NCBI RefSeq assembly: GCF_000717245.1
Contig: NZ_JNYQ01000004.1
Coordinates: forward strand, 744,001-808,000
Length of the DNA stretch: 64,000 bases
Direction: 5' to 3'
From: Kitasatospora papulosa
GTDB lineage: Bacteria > Actinomycetota > Actinomycetes > Streptomycetales > Streptomycetaceae
Numbering within the stretch: position 1 is the first letter of the stretch; every line of letters starts with the position of its first letter. This document shows, in pieces, positions 51,850 to 60,466 of this stretch. Made by a program: the position numbers and the translations under genes. The notes beneath the pieces are model-generated. The model was not told where the DNA came from and did no database searches. It worked only from the letters and a program-made list of their open reading frames with translations.

Positions 51850-51883
51850 GAGGGGCTGCACTCGGAGGGGGGTGCAGCCCCTC
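51850..51883. terminator. Terminator between LAETG gene and GMC oxidoreductase gene
   Basis: A perfect 12-bp stem, GAGGGGCTGCAC (51850-51861) with GTGCAGCCCCTC (51872-51883), between convergent genes. Confidence 0.85.
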
Positions 51884-51896
51884 GGCGTTCCCGGGG

Positions 51897-53735
51897 TCAG
51901 GCGTCCGACGCCGCCTTCTTCGGCGGCACCACCGGAATGCCCAGGAACGGCAGCTTCAGCGCGCCGAAGGCGTCCTCGGGCACCGCGGGCGCCTGCGGTA
52001 CGACCGCGGCGAGCCGTTCGTACGCCGCGTCCTGTGCGGGGCGCGGGTCCGCCTCGCCCTTGTTGGGCCAGAAGGACATCGCCCGCTCCGCCTGCGCGGT
52101 GATGGTCAGCGACGGGTTCACCCCGAGGTTGGCGGAGACCGCGGACCCGTCGACCACCGAGATGCCGGGGTGCCCGTAGAGCCGGTGGTACGGGTCGATG
52201 ACGCCCTCCTCCGGGCTCGCCCCGATCGGACAGCCGCCGAGGAAGTGCGCGGTGAGCGGGGTGCCCATCAGCTCCCCGACGTTCGATCCGGCGAAGCCGT
52301 TGATCTCCTGGGCGAGCAGTGTGGCGCCCTGGGTGGCCTCGGCTATCTGCGTCGGGTTGGGCGAGCCGTGGCCCTGCCGGGCGGTGAGCAGCCCCTTGCC
52401 GATGCCGCCGGGCTTGCGGTACGCGGTCAGCGAGTTGTCCAGCGACTGCATCACGAGACCGATGATCGTCCGTTCCGACCAGCGCCGGTTGGACAGCGAG
52501 CGCATCGTGAGCACCGGATGCCTGGCGACGCTGCCGAACCAGCCCAGCACCCGGTGGGTGCTGTAGGGCACCTGGAGGATGGTCAGCGCGCCCATCGCGT
52601 TGGAGCCCTTGCCGTAACGCACCGGCTCGATGTGGGTGTTCTCGTCCGGATGGATCGACGAGGTGATCGCGACACCCCGGGTGAAGTCCGCCTTGCCGGT
52701 GCCGTGCTTCTTGCGGTAACGGCGGTCGCTGGTCTGCGCCCCCACCAGGCCCTCGGAGTTGGTCCGGGTCAACTCGCCGAGCCGGGACGACAGCCGGGGC
52801 AGCAGCCCCTCGTCCTTCATCGTGTGCAACAGGGTCTGGGTTCCGTACGTACCCGCGGCGACGACCACGTTCCTGGCCCGCAGCACGGTCGGAGCGGCCT
52901 TGCGCCGCCGGTTCGTGGGCACGGTCGACACGCGGTAGCCGCCGTCCGGGCCGTCCGTGACCGCGACGACGGACGTCATCGGGTGGATGACGGCACCGGC
53001 CCTCTCCGCCAGGTGGAGGTAGTTCTCGTTGAGGGTGTTCTTCGCCCCGTGGCGGCAGCCCGTCATGCACTCACCGCACTCGGAGCAGGCCTTGCGCGCG
53101 GGACCGGCGCCGCCGAAGTAGGGGTCGGCCACCTCTCCTCCGGGCTTCGCGCGCGCGGTCCCGTCGGCGTCCTCGCCGTCACCGAAGAAGACGCCCACCG
53201 GGGCCAGATGGAAGGTGTCACCGACGCCCATCGTCTCGGCGACGGCCTTGAGGTGGACGTCCGCCGGGGTCACGGTCGGGTTGAGCCGCACCCCGAGCAT
53301 CCGCTTCGCCTGGTCGTAGTAGGGCGCCAGTTCGGCCTTCCAGTCGGTGATGCCGGCCCACTGACGGTCCTCGAAGAAGGGCGCCGGTGGCACGTACAGG
53401 GTGTTGGCGTAGTTGAGGGAGCCGCCGCCCACTCCGGCGCCGGCCAGCACCATCACCTTGCCGAGCAGGTGCACCCGCTGGATGCCGAACAGTCCGAGCG
53501 CGGGGGCCCACAGGTAGTTCTTGATGTCCCAGGAGTTCTTGGGCAGGGTCGCGGGGGTGAAGCGGCGGCCCGCCTCCAGGACGCCGACCCGGTACCCCTT
53601 CTCGCTCAGCCGCAGGGCCGAGACCGCGCCGCCGAAGCCCGAGCCGACGACGAGGACGTCGTAGTCGTACGCGTCGTCGTCCGCGGCCGGAACGGCCCGG
53701 CCGGCCTGGTTCTGGGCATGGCTGTCCTGGGACAT
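51897..53735 (-). CDS. GMC-type FAD oxidoreductase, cholesterol oxidase-like
   Basis: A 612-residue GMC oxidoreductase. The FAD dinucleotide motif VVGSGFGGAVSALRL lies at ~29-43, GAGVGGGSLNYAN is the second FAD contact, and the C-terminal signature is NLGVNPSLTITAQAERA. A cysteine cluster CSECGECMTGC in the middle (C-x2-C-x2-C-x3-C) is like that in related choline/cholesterol-type dehydrogenases of actinobacteria and may hold an iron-sulfur cluster. There is no Tat or Sec signal, so it is cytoplasmic. It lies 50 bp downstream of the aldehyde dehydrogenase, suggesting an alcohol-to-acid oxidation operon. The substrate is unknown. Confidence 0.85.
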   Translation of the reverse strand: MSQDSHAQNQAGRAVPAADDDAYDYDVLVVGSGFGGAVSALRLSEKGYRVGVLEAGRRFTPATLPKNSWDIKNYLWAPALGLFGIQRVHLLGKVMVLAGAGVGGGSLNYANTLYVPPAPFFEDRQWAGITDWKAELAPYYDQAKRMLGVRLNPTVTPADVHLKAVAETMGVGDTFHLAPVGVFFGDGEDADGTARAKPGGEVADPYFGGAGPARKACSECGECMTGCRHGAKNTLNENYLHLAERAGAVIHPMTSVVAVTDGPDGGYRVSTVPTNRRRKAAPTVLRARNVVVAAGTYGTQTLLHTMKDEGLLPRLSSRLGELTRTNSEGLVGAQTSDRRYRKKHGTGKADFTRGVAITSSIHPDENTHIEPVRYGKGSNAMGALTILQVPYSTHRVLGWFGSVARHPVLTMRSLSNRRWSERTIIGLVMQSLDNSLTAYRKPGGIGKGLLTARQGHGSPNPTQIAEATQGATLLAQEINGFAGSNVGELMGTPLTAHFLGGCPIGASPEEGVIDPYHRLYGHPGISVVDGSAVSANLGVNPSLTITAQAERAMSFWPNKGEADPRPAQDAAYERLAAVVPQAPAVPEDAFGALKLPFLGIPVVPPKKAASDA

Positions 53736-53785
53736 GGCTCTCCTCGGTACGAAAAGGGCGGATGGGGGCGCTGGGGGGGTGCGGC

Positions 53786-55420
53786 TCAGCGCAGCCGGAA
53801 GGCCTTCATCGCCTTGAGGCTGCGGGTCATGAAGGCGGCGTACTTCTCGTCGTCTATCCCGAAGGCCGGCGCGAGGGGCATCAGCCGCTGCTGCGCCACC
53901 GTCTGGGCCTCGGTGTACTTCAGGATGCCCTCGGAGCCGTGCCTGCGGCCGAGGCCGGAGTCCTTCATGCCGCCCATGGGCGACTGGACACTGCCGTACG
54001 CGGGTGCGTACCCCTCGTTGATGTTGACGGTGCCGGTCCGCAGCCGCGCGGCGACACGGTGCCCGCGCCCGGCGTTCTTCGTCCAGACACTGGAGTTGAG
54101 GCCGTAGGGGGTGGCGTTGGCGAGGGTGACGGCCTCGTCGTCGTCACCGAAGCGGTAGATCGAGACGACGGGTCCGAAGGTCTCCTCACCGCACACCGCC
54201 ATGGGGGCCTCGACCCCGTCCAGGATCGTCGGCTCGTAGAAGAGCGGCCCGATGTCGGGACGGGCGACGCCGCCCGCGACGAGCGTGGCGCCCTTCTCGA
54301 CGGCCTCGGCCACATGACGGCTGACGGTCTCCAGCTGCCGCTCGCCGACGAGTGAGCCCATGTCGGCGCCGTACGCGAGGGAGCTGCCGAGCCGCATGGC
54401 CTTCGTGCGGGCGGCGAAGCGCTCCACGAAGGCGTCGGCGACCGACTCGTGGACGTACAGCCGCTCGATGGAGATGCAGAGCTGCCCCGCGGAGGAGAAG
54501 CACGCGCGGACGGCGCCCTCGGCGGCCCTCTCCACGTCGGCGTCCTCCAGGACGAGCATCGCGTTCTTGCCGCCGAGTTCCAGGGACACGCCGACGAGCC
54601 TGGCGGCGGCCCCCTGGGCGACCTCACGGCCGGTACGGGTGGATCCGGTGAAGGAGACGTAGTCGGCGCGGCTGACGACCGCGGGTCCCACGACGGGGCC
54701 CTCGCCGATGACGACCTGGAACACCTCGGCGGGCAGGCCGGCCTCGATCAGCAGGTCGCGGGCCCACAGGGCGGTCAGCGCGGTCTCCGTGTCCGGCTTC
54801 ATCACGACGGCGTTGCCGGAGACGAAGGCGGGCAGCGCGTCGCCGACGGACAGTTCGAGCGGGTAGTTCCAGGGGGCGATCTGGCCGACGACCCCGCGCG
54901 GCTGCCGCAGTTCGGTGACCTTGGTGAGGGTCGGGACGACCCCGGTGTGCCGCCTGGGCTTGAGGTACGAGGCGGCCCTGCGCCCGTAGTGCCGGGCCGC
55001 GACGGCGACGGCCTGCACCTCCTCGTGGGCGTGCAGCCGGGCCTTGCCGGTCTCCAGCTGGATGAGGTCGAGGACCTCGGACTGGCGCTGCAGGACCAGG
55101 TCGTGGAAACGGAGCAGCACGGCAGCCCTGGCCCGGACCGGCGTGGCGGCCCAGGCGGGCTGGGCCGCGCGGGCGCGTCCGAAGGCCGCCTCGACGTCCT
55201 CCGGAGTGGACTCGGGCAGGTCGGCCAGCTTCTCCCCGGTGAAGGGGCTGTGGTTGGCCGTGCGGCCCGAGCCCACGACGTCACGGGTCAGCTGGGCGAC
55301 CACCTCGGGTGTGACCACGTCGGCGGCGGTGCGCGCGTGCGCCGGGGCGGCGGCCACGGGGTTGGTGCCGACGCGGCTGCCCGAGGCGGCGGTGGTCGAG
55401 GATGCCTGCGAGTCCGTCAT
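53786..55420 (-). CDS. gabD2: Succinate-semialdehyde dehydrogenase-type aldehyde dehydrogenase
   Basis: A 544-residue NAD(P)-dependent aldehyde dehydrogenase. Motifs are the substrate/cofactor loop APWNYPLELSVGDALPAF, KPDTETALTALW, FTGSTRTGREVA, the general base Glu in LELGGKNAML, and the nucleophile Cys in SSAGQLCISIERLYV. The sequence resembles actinobacterial succinate-semialdehyde dehydrogenase 2 (GabD2). CATACT (55430-55435) stands nine bases before the ATG, so the mRNA may be nearly leaderless. An 8-bp palindrome GGGTACCC at 55452-55459 occupies the -35 area. First gene of an operon with the GMC oxidoreductase. Confidence 0.87.
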   Translation of the reverse strand: MTDSQASSTTAASGSRVGTNPVAAAPAHARTAADVVTPEVVAQLTRDVVGSGRTANHSPFTGEKLADLPESTPEDVEAAFGRARAAQPAWAATPVRARAAVLLRFHDLVLQRQSEVLDLIQLETGKARLHAHEEVQAVAVAARHYGRRAASYLKPRRHTGVVPTLTKVTELRQPRGVVGQIAPWNYPLELSVGDALPAFVSGNAVVMKPDTETALTALWARDLLIEAGLPAEVFQVVIGEGPVVGPAVVSRADYVSFTGSTRTGREVAQGAAARLVGVSLELGGKNAMLVLEDADVERAAEGAVRACFSSAGQLCISIERLYVHESVADAFVERFAARTKAMRLGSSLAYGADMGSLVGERQLETVSRHVAEAVEKGATLVAGGVARPDIGPLFYEPTILDGVEAPMAVCGEETFGPVVSIYRFGDDDEAVTLANATPYGLNSSVWTKNAGRGHRVAARLRTGTVNINEGYAPAYGSVQSPMGGMKDSGLGRRHGSEGILKYTEAQTVAQQRLMPLAPAFGIDDEKYAAFMTRSLKAMKAFRLR

Positions 55421-55625
55421 GAGGGCGAGAGTATGTCTACCCGCCCACTTTGGGTACCCGTGGGTAACAGGTTTTCACAGACCCCGCCGGAGACGCCTGC
55501 GGCACCAGGACATTCAGCCAGTGATCACTGGCGACATAACCGCTGATCAGGGGCGATCCACCGTCGTTCGCGGGGCGGAAGTCGGAAATCGTGAATCCCG
55601 CCGCGCGTCGGTCCGCTCCCGGCCC
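55421..55625. promoter_or_regulatory. Promoter region of aldehyde dehydrogenase operon, with 16-bp palindrome
   Basis: Between the kinase stop and the dehydrogenase start. It contains the -10 CATACT (55430-55435), GGGTACCC (55452-55459), and a perfect 16-bp palindrome GCCAGTGATCACTGGC (55517-55532), which looks like an operator or a dimer-binding site about 97 bp upstream of the start. Confidence 0.5.
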
Positions 55626-57335
55626 TCAGTCGGTCTGCTCCGGCGGTTCCCAGCTGCGCAGCATCGTCTCGAAGATCTTCCGGCTCTCTGCCAGGTCCTC
55701 CTCGGGACCGGTCATGTAGAGCGCGTACTCCGGCCCGCCCGTCTCCGCGAAGTACATCTGGTCGATGCCGTGGCGCGGCCCCGGGTGGTCCTTGGACTCG
55801 GTCCAGGTGAACTCCCAGCGGGAGCCGGGCCGGTCGCGGAAGACGTTCTCCTCCAGCGCCAGGCGTTCGTACTCCGGCAGGCGCTTGGACAGGTCGTTCT
55901 CGATGCTCCGCATGTGCGCGTAGGAGTTGCCGAAGTCCGGGTCCGGATCGAGGCTGATGCGCACCCGGTGCGCGCCGTCGTCCGGGGTGTAGTCGATCTG
56001 GCCCTCGTCCGTCCTCCGCTCCCAGCCGTCGGGCACGGCGAGGCTGAAGCCCTCGGGGTCGGTGACGCGGTTCCAGCCGTCGGGGATGTCCTTCGCGGCG
56101 GAGCCGTCCTCCGTCCCGGCCTGCTCGTCGGAGGCGGACGCGGAGGGGGCCGGTCCGGTGGCACTCTGCTCCACCCCGCCGGTCGTGCCTCCGCCCCCGT
56201 CTCGGGCCTTCATCGCGACGAGGCCGGCCGCCCCGCCGATCACCGCGGCCGCGGCGACGACCACCAGGACGGTGCGCCACCGGCCCCGGCCGCTGCGGGC
56301 GGCGGGCGCCGAGGTGTACGGGGGATCCGGCGTGTACGCGGGTGCCGCGGTGTACCGGGGTGTCTGCGGGTGTGTCTGCGGCTGGGACCGGGGCTGAGGC
56401 TGTGGGAGCCGGGCGGTGGAACCGTCCGGCGTGGAGAAGGTGCGCAGATCGTCCTCGGACAGCCGCTGGGTCGGCACGTGCGCCTGCGCGGCACGCGGCT
56501 TCCGTCCCTCCATCGCGTCCAGCAGCATGCGCTCGGCTTCCTCGGCCGTCGGGCGGTCCGAGGGGTCCTTGCGCAGCAGCGCGGTGATCACGGGCGCCAG
56601 CGCACCGCCGCGCACCGGCGGAGGCGGCTCCTCAGCGACGACGGCCTGCATGGTGGAGATGGGCGACGTACGGCGGAACGGGGAGTTCCCCTCGACGGCC
56701 GTGTAGAGCGTGGCACCCAGCGACCAGAGGTCGGACGCGGGGCCCGGGTCGCCGCCGCGCACCCGCTCGGGTGCCAGGTAGTCGATGGAGCCGACCAGTT
56801 CGCCCGTCCGGGTGATGGTGGAGTCGCCCTCGATCGCGGCGATCCCGAAGTCGGTCAGCAGGACCTGACCGTCCCGGGCGAGCAGCACGTTGGCCGGCTT
56901 GACGTCACGGTGCAGGACTCCCGCCGCGTGGGCGGCCCGCAGGGCGCCCAGCACATGGAGCCCGATCCTGGCGGCCTCGCGCGGCTCGACCTCGCCGGAC
57001 TCCTTCGCCGCGTCCGCCAACGAGGGGCCGTCGACGTACTGCATGACGATCCAGGGGCGGTTGTCGTACTCGATGACGTCATGGACGGTGACGACGCCGG
57101 GGTGCGTGATCCGGGCGGCCGCGCGCGCCTCCTTCTGCGTCCGGGCGTGCAGCACGACCCGGTCCGCCTCGGCGGCGTACAGCCCGGCGGTCAACTCCTT
57201 GACGGCCACGGTCCGGTGGAGAACCTCGTCATGGGCGCGCCAGACCTTGCCCATGCCGCCCCGGCCCAGGACGTCACCCAGCCGGTAGCGCCCGGCCAGT
57301 ACGGTCCCCGCGCCCGTGCCCTGTACGTGTTCCAC
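55626..57335 (-). CDS. Serine/threonine protein kinase with extracellular C-terminal domain
   Basis: A 569-residue Hanks-type kinase, apparently active: glycine loop GRGGMGKV, Lys46 in VAVKEL, catalytic Asp144 in HRDVKPAN, Asp162 in DFG, and a GSIDYLAPERV activation segment. A Pro/Gln/Thr-rich juxtamembrane stretch precedes one membrane helix (~350-372), then an external domain of ~170 residues (GWNRVTDPEGFSLAVPDGWERR onwards). This external fold, without PASTA repeats, recurs in the two kinase-like genes upstream. GTG start with GGGGA nearby. It is the last of three kinase-like genes on this strand. Confidence 0.92.
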   Translation of the reverse strand: MEHVQGTGAGTVLAGRYRLGDVLGRGGMGKVWRAHDEVLHRTVAVKELTAGLYAAEADRVVLHARTQKEARAAARITHPGVVTVHDVIEYDNRPWIVMQYVDGPSLADAAKESGEVEPREAARIGLHVLGALRAAHAAGVLHRDVKPANVLLARDGQVLLTDFGIAAIEGDSTITRTGELVGSIDYLAPERVRGGDPGPASDLWSLGATLYTAVEGNSPFRRTSPISTMQAVVAEEPPPPVRGGALAPVITALLRKDPSDRPTAEEAERMLLDAMEGRKPRAAQAHVPTQRLSEDDLRTFSTPDGSTARLPQPQPRSQPQTHPQTPRYTAAPAYTPDPPYTSAPAARSGRGRWRTVLVVVAAAAVIGGAAGLVAMKARDGGGGTTGGVEQSATGPAPSASASDEQAGTEDGSAAKDIPDGWNRVTDPEGFSLAVPDGWERRTDEGQIDYTPDDGAHRVRISLDPDPDFGNSYAHMRSIENDLSKRLPEYERLALEENVFRDRPGSRWEFTWTESKDHPGPRHGIDQMYFAETGGPEYALYMTGPEEDLAESRKIFETMLRSWEPPEQTD

Positions 57336-57452
57336 GTCTGTCCCCGCCCCGTTCCTCGGGACGACAGATTACGGACGGGAGGCGGTGCCACGTAACCTCG
57401 CATCGCCCACGAGACCGCACTGTGATGCTTGTCGCTTCCGGCTGGTGCCCTG

Positions 57453-60266
57453 TCAGGAGGTCGCGCGGTAGGAGGAGATGGCCTGCGTGTAGATGTCGGA
57501 GACCTTGTCCCGCTCGTTCTCCGGGCCGATGACCTGCACGATGTGGTACCTGCCGTCCACGATCAGGACCATGTTGCGGACGTACACCTGGCGGCCGCTG
57601 CTCTCCTGCCAGGTGAACTGCCCCTCCGCCATGGCCTGTCGTCCGACGTCGACACGGCGCAGACCGGTGGACGTGGCCCAGCTGGACTCCCGGAACGGCT
57701 TCAGCTCGGGTTCCGCGGACCGCTGGTAGTCCAGCGGGTCGCTCCCGTTGGCCTTGACGGTGTCCCTGCCGGGCACGACCAGGACACTGAACCCGTCGCT
57801 GCCGTAACGGACCTGACGGTCGGCGTTGGCGGGGCTGCGCTGCCAGTCCTTCGGCACGCCGATCTCGAACCCTTCGGCGTCCTTGCGCAGTTCGTAACCG
57901 GACGCCAGGGCGACGGCCGAGCGGCTGGTCTGCGGCTTCTGCGAACCCGCGGAACCCGACGGCGGCTCGGAGTCCGAGGATCCGGAGGACGAGGACGCCC
58001 CGGTGGACGGACTGCCGCCGGGATCCGCCGGTGCCACGGAGTCCGAGGGCGCCGCCCCGGTGTTCTCGCCGTCCTTGGGCATGAACAGCATGGCGTAGGC
58101 GATGGCGGCGGCCATCAACAGCAGGATCAGGACCAGCAGCAGCCGTCCGAGCCGCCGCGGCGCCCGGCGACCGGGCTGCGGCTCACGCAGCACCTTGGGC
58201 CCCTTGGGTTCCCTGGGCGGGCGTGCCGGCTTCTCGTAGGCATGCGGCTGCTCGTACGCCTGCCTGCTCTCGCCGCGTCGCGCCTTCCCCTGGCGGTGCC
58301 GCCCGTGGGCCGCGCCACCGCGTCCTCTGCGGCGGCGCACCAGCTCGCCCCGGCGGCGTACGACCGGCAGCCGGGTGGCGTCCGCGGGCGGCATCGTGAC
58401 GATGTCGGTGCCGGCCTCGGGCTCGGGGGCGGAGCGCACCAGGGAGCGCAGCCAGCCGCGCAGCTCCTCGAAGTCGGGTCGCTCCGTGGGGTCCTGGCGC
58501 AGCAGCGATTCGACGACGGGCCGCAGCGGGCCGCACTCCTCGGCGAAGGCGGGCGGTTCGCCGCAGACCATCTGGACGAGCTCGGCGGCGTTCTCCTCCG
58601 GATACGGTGCGTGTCCCTGCACCGCGCGGTAGAGGAGCGCGCCGAGCGCCCAGAGGTCGGTGGAGGGCCCGATGGGCGGGGCGAGCTGCCAGTTGTCGTG
58701 AACCGGCCCCGCCTGTTCGGGCGCCCAGCGCTCCGTGACGGCGCCGACGACGGCTATACGGGCCTGTCGGGCGCGTTCGGCGGCGAGCGGGGTGGCCGGG
58801 CCCCGGTAGACGGGGGTGGTGCCGCTCCCGGCGACGACCTCGTCCCACCCTCCGGCGGACGCGCGGGCGGCCACCGGCTCGGGCAGCCTGTCCCGTCGCT
58901 CCGCCGATCCGCCGCCGAGGCGCCGCGCGTCGGCGCGCAGCGCGTCCTCACCGGAGCCGCCCGGTCCTCCGGAGCCGCCCGCGGGCACGGGACGGCCCGA
59001 GCCGGAGCCGTCTCCCCAGGTGCCGGCGAGGTGGACCCGCCGGCCGGGAGGCACGGGGCCGCCGGGACCCCCGCCGTCGTCCTCGTCGTCCTCGTCGTCG
59101 CCCTCGTCGTCGTAGGGGTACGGGCCTTCGGCGGGCCTGCCCCAGGTACTGGGCAGTTGCGGGCGCCCGGGCCCGGAAGGCGCGGCGGGCTCCTCCCGTT
59201 CGTCCGCCGCGGCGTCGTCTTCGTCGTCCCGCTCCGGGTGCTCCCGGTCCTCACCCGCGCGGGCCGCGGCGCGGGCCCCCGCGCGGTAGGCGGCGATGGC
59301 CCCGGCACGGGCGGCGCGCAACTGCGCGGCGCTCCCCGGCGCGGGCAGGACGGGCGGCGCCACCTCGATCTCGGCGCGGGGCCCGGGCGCCGGCACCCCG
59401 TCGGTGGACGCCCTGGGCGCGGGCAGCGCCTCGGGAGCGTTCCCGGCCTCCGGAGGCTCGTACGGACCGGACTCCGCGGCAGGGGGCTCGTAGGAGCCGG
59501 CGGTTCCCGACTCGACCGCCGGGGATCCGTAGGGACCGGGTTCGACCGCCGGACGACCGTAGGGGCCGTACTCCGCGGCCGGGGGCCCGTGCGGGCCCGG
59601 CTCGACGGCCGGGGGCTCGTACGGGCCGGTGGGTCCGGATTCGACCGCCGGGGGCCCGTAGGCGTTCTCCTCGTCCGGCTGGGGCGCCGGAACGTATCCG
59701 CACAGCGCCTCCTCCGCCGCGCCGGCCGCGAGTCCGGTCAGCAGGACCCGCCCGTCGTCGCAGACCAGCACCGTGCGGACCGTGATGTTGCGGTGGGTCC
59801 AGCCGTGCGCGTGCAGCACCCGCAGGGCCGTGAGCACGTCGGAGCCGATCTCGGCCGCCCGGTAAGGGTTGAGAGGCCGCTCCGCGAGGAGCGCGGCGAG
59901 TGGCCTCGCCGGGACGAACTCGCTCACTATCCAGAGCGACCCCGCCTCGGCGAACACGTCGAAGACCTGGTCCAGACGCGGATGGTCGGGCACCTGGGCG
60001 GCAGCCTGCGCGGCCTCGATCGCCCGCCGGACCGCGGGGTCCGTGGGCCGTCGGGCCGTGCGCCCGGTGGCGCGTCCGGCCGGGGGGAGCCCGTCGGCGT
60101 CGAGCACCTCAGCGTCCACGACCTCGGGCAACGGCACCTGCCGGACCAGGACTTCCTGCCCGCTGTAGGTGTCGAAGGCCCGGGTTTCGGCCAGTTCGTA
60201 CGCATCGGACGGAGGCAGCGGCAGGCGGTAGCGGTCGGCAAGCACCCGACCCGCGTAGTCGTCCAC
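57453..60266 (-). CDS. Membrane pseudokinase with large Pro/Gly-rich insertion
   Basis: A 937-residue kinase-fold protein that lacks catalytic residues: the ATP lysine position reads VLVRQV (Arg42), HRD is HRN (Asn160), and DFG is TGL (near 178). After the pseudo-catalytic loop, ~330 residues of low complexity intrude (GPYGPPAVEPG repeats, then acidic DDEGDDEDDEDD). The C-lobe resumes at GPSTDLWALGALLYRAVQG. A basic stretch and one membrane helix (LLLVLILLLMAAAIAYAML) follow, then an external domain (GFEIGVPKDWQR onwards) like that of its neighbours. Such a protein may be a scaffold or regulator of the flanking kinases. GTG start. Confidence 0.85.
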   Translation of the reverse strand: MDDYAGRVLADRYRLPLPPSDAYELAETRAFDTYSGQEVLVRQVPLPEVVDAEVLDADGLPPAGRATGRTARRPTDPAVRRAIEAAQAAAQVPDHPRLDQVFDVFAEAGSLWIVSEFVPARPLAALLAERPLNPYRAAEIGSDVLTALRVLHAHGWTHRNITVRTVLVCDDGRVLLTGLAAGAAEEALCGYVPAPQPDEENAYGPPAVESGPTGPYEPPAVEPGPHGPPAAEYGPYGRPAVEPGPYGSPAVESGTAGSYEPPAAESGPYEPPEAGNAPEALPAPRASTDGVPAPGPRAEIEVAPPVLPAPGSAAQLRAARAGAIAAYRAGARAAARAGEDREHPERDDEDDAAADEREEPAAPSGPGRPQLPSTWGRPAEGPYPYDDEGDDEDDEDDGGGPGGPVPPGRRVHLAGTWGDGSGSGRPVPAGGSGGPGGSGEDALRADARRLGGGSAERRDRLPEPVAARASAGGWDEVVAGSGTTPVYRGPATPLAAERARQARIAVVGAVTERWAPEQAGPVHDNWQLAPPIGPSTDLWALGALLYRAVQGHAPYPEENAAELVQMVCGEPPAFAEECGPLRPVVESLLRQDPTERPDFEELRGWLRSLVRSAPEPEAGTDIVTMPPADATRLPVVRRRGELVRRRRGRGGAAHGRHRQGKARRGESRQAYEQPHAYEKPARPPREPKGPKVLREPQPGRRAPRRLGRLLLVLILLLMAAAIAYAMLFMPKDGENTGAAPSDSVAPADPGGSPSTGASSSSGSSDSEPPSGSAGSQKPQTSRSAVALASGYELRKDAEGFEIGVPKDWQRSPANADRQVRYGSDGFSVLVVPGRDTVKANGSDPLDYQRSAEPELKPFRESSWATSTGLRRVDVGRQAMAEGQFTWQESSGRQVYVRNMVLIVDGRYHIVQVIGPENERDKVSDIYTQAISSYRATS
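59440..59665 (-). repeat. Tandem repeats encoding PPAVE-GPYG units in the pseudokinase
   Basis: Direct repeats of about 30 bp encode units such as YGPPAVESG, YEPPAVEPG and YGRPAVEPG, roughly eight copies with drift. Expansion or contraction by slippage is likely, so length may vary between strains. Confidence 0.7.
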
Positions 60267-60317
60267 GACGCCTCCCCAGAGCGCGCTGTCCCCCGGTCAC
60301 GGAGACCGCGTCAATCC

Positions 60318-60347
60318 GTCAGTTGCGGTCAGTTGCGGTCATTCGCC
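60318..60347 (-). repeat. 10-bp phased direct repeats upstream of the pseudokinase
   Basis: GTCAGTTGCG twice in tandem (60318-60327, 60328-60337), then the degenerate GTCATTCGCC (60338-60347). The 10-bp period places copies on one face of DNA. They lie 52-81 bp upstream of the GTG start, as an operator would. Confidence 0.55.
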
Positions 60348-60419
60348 GTGCAATTGACCTGATCATTCCGGCTGCGTACGGTCCTCGGTCTCTCACCATA
60401 CGTGGCAAGTCGCGGCGGC

Positions 60420-60446
60420 GCGGCCGGGTCAGGGCAACCCGGCCGC
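60420..60446 (-). terminator. Terminator after upstream Ser/Thr kinase
   Basis: GCGGCCGGGT (60420-60429) pairs with ACCCGGCCGC (60437-60446), a perfect 10-bp stem, 20 bp beyond the kinase stop. It suggests that the three kinase-like genes are not one simple operon. Confidence 0.75.
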
Positions 60447-60466
60447 CCGATGGGCCGCGGGACGGG

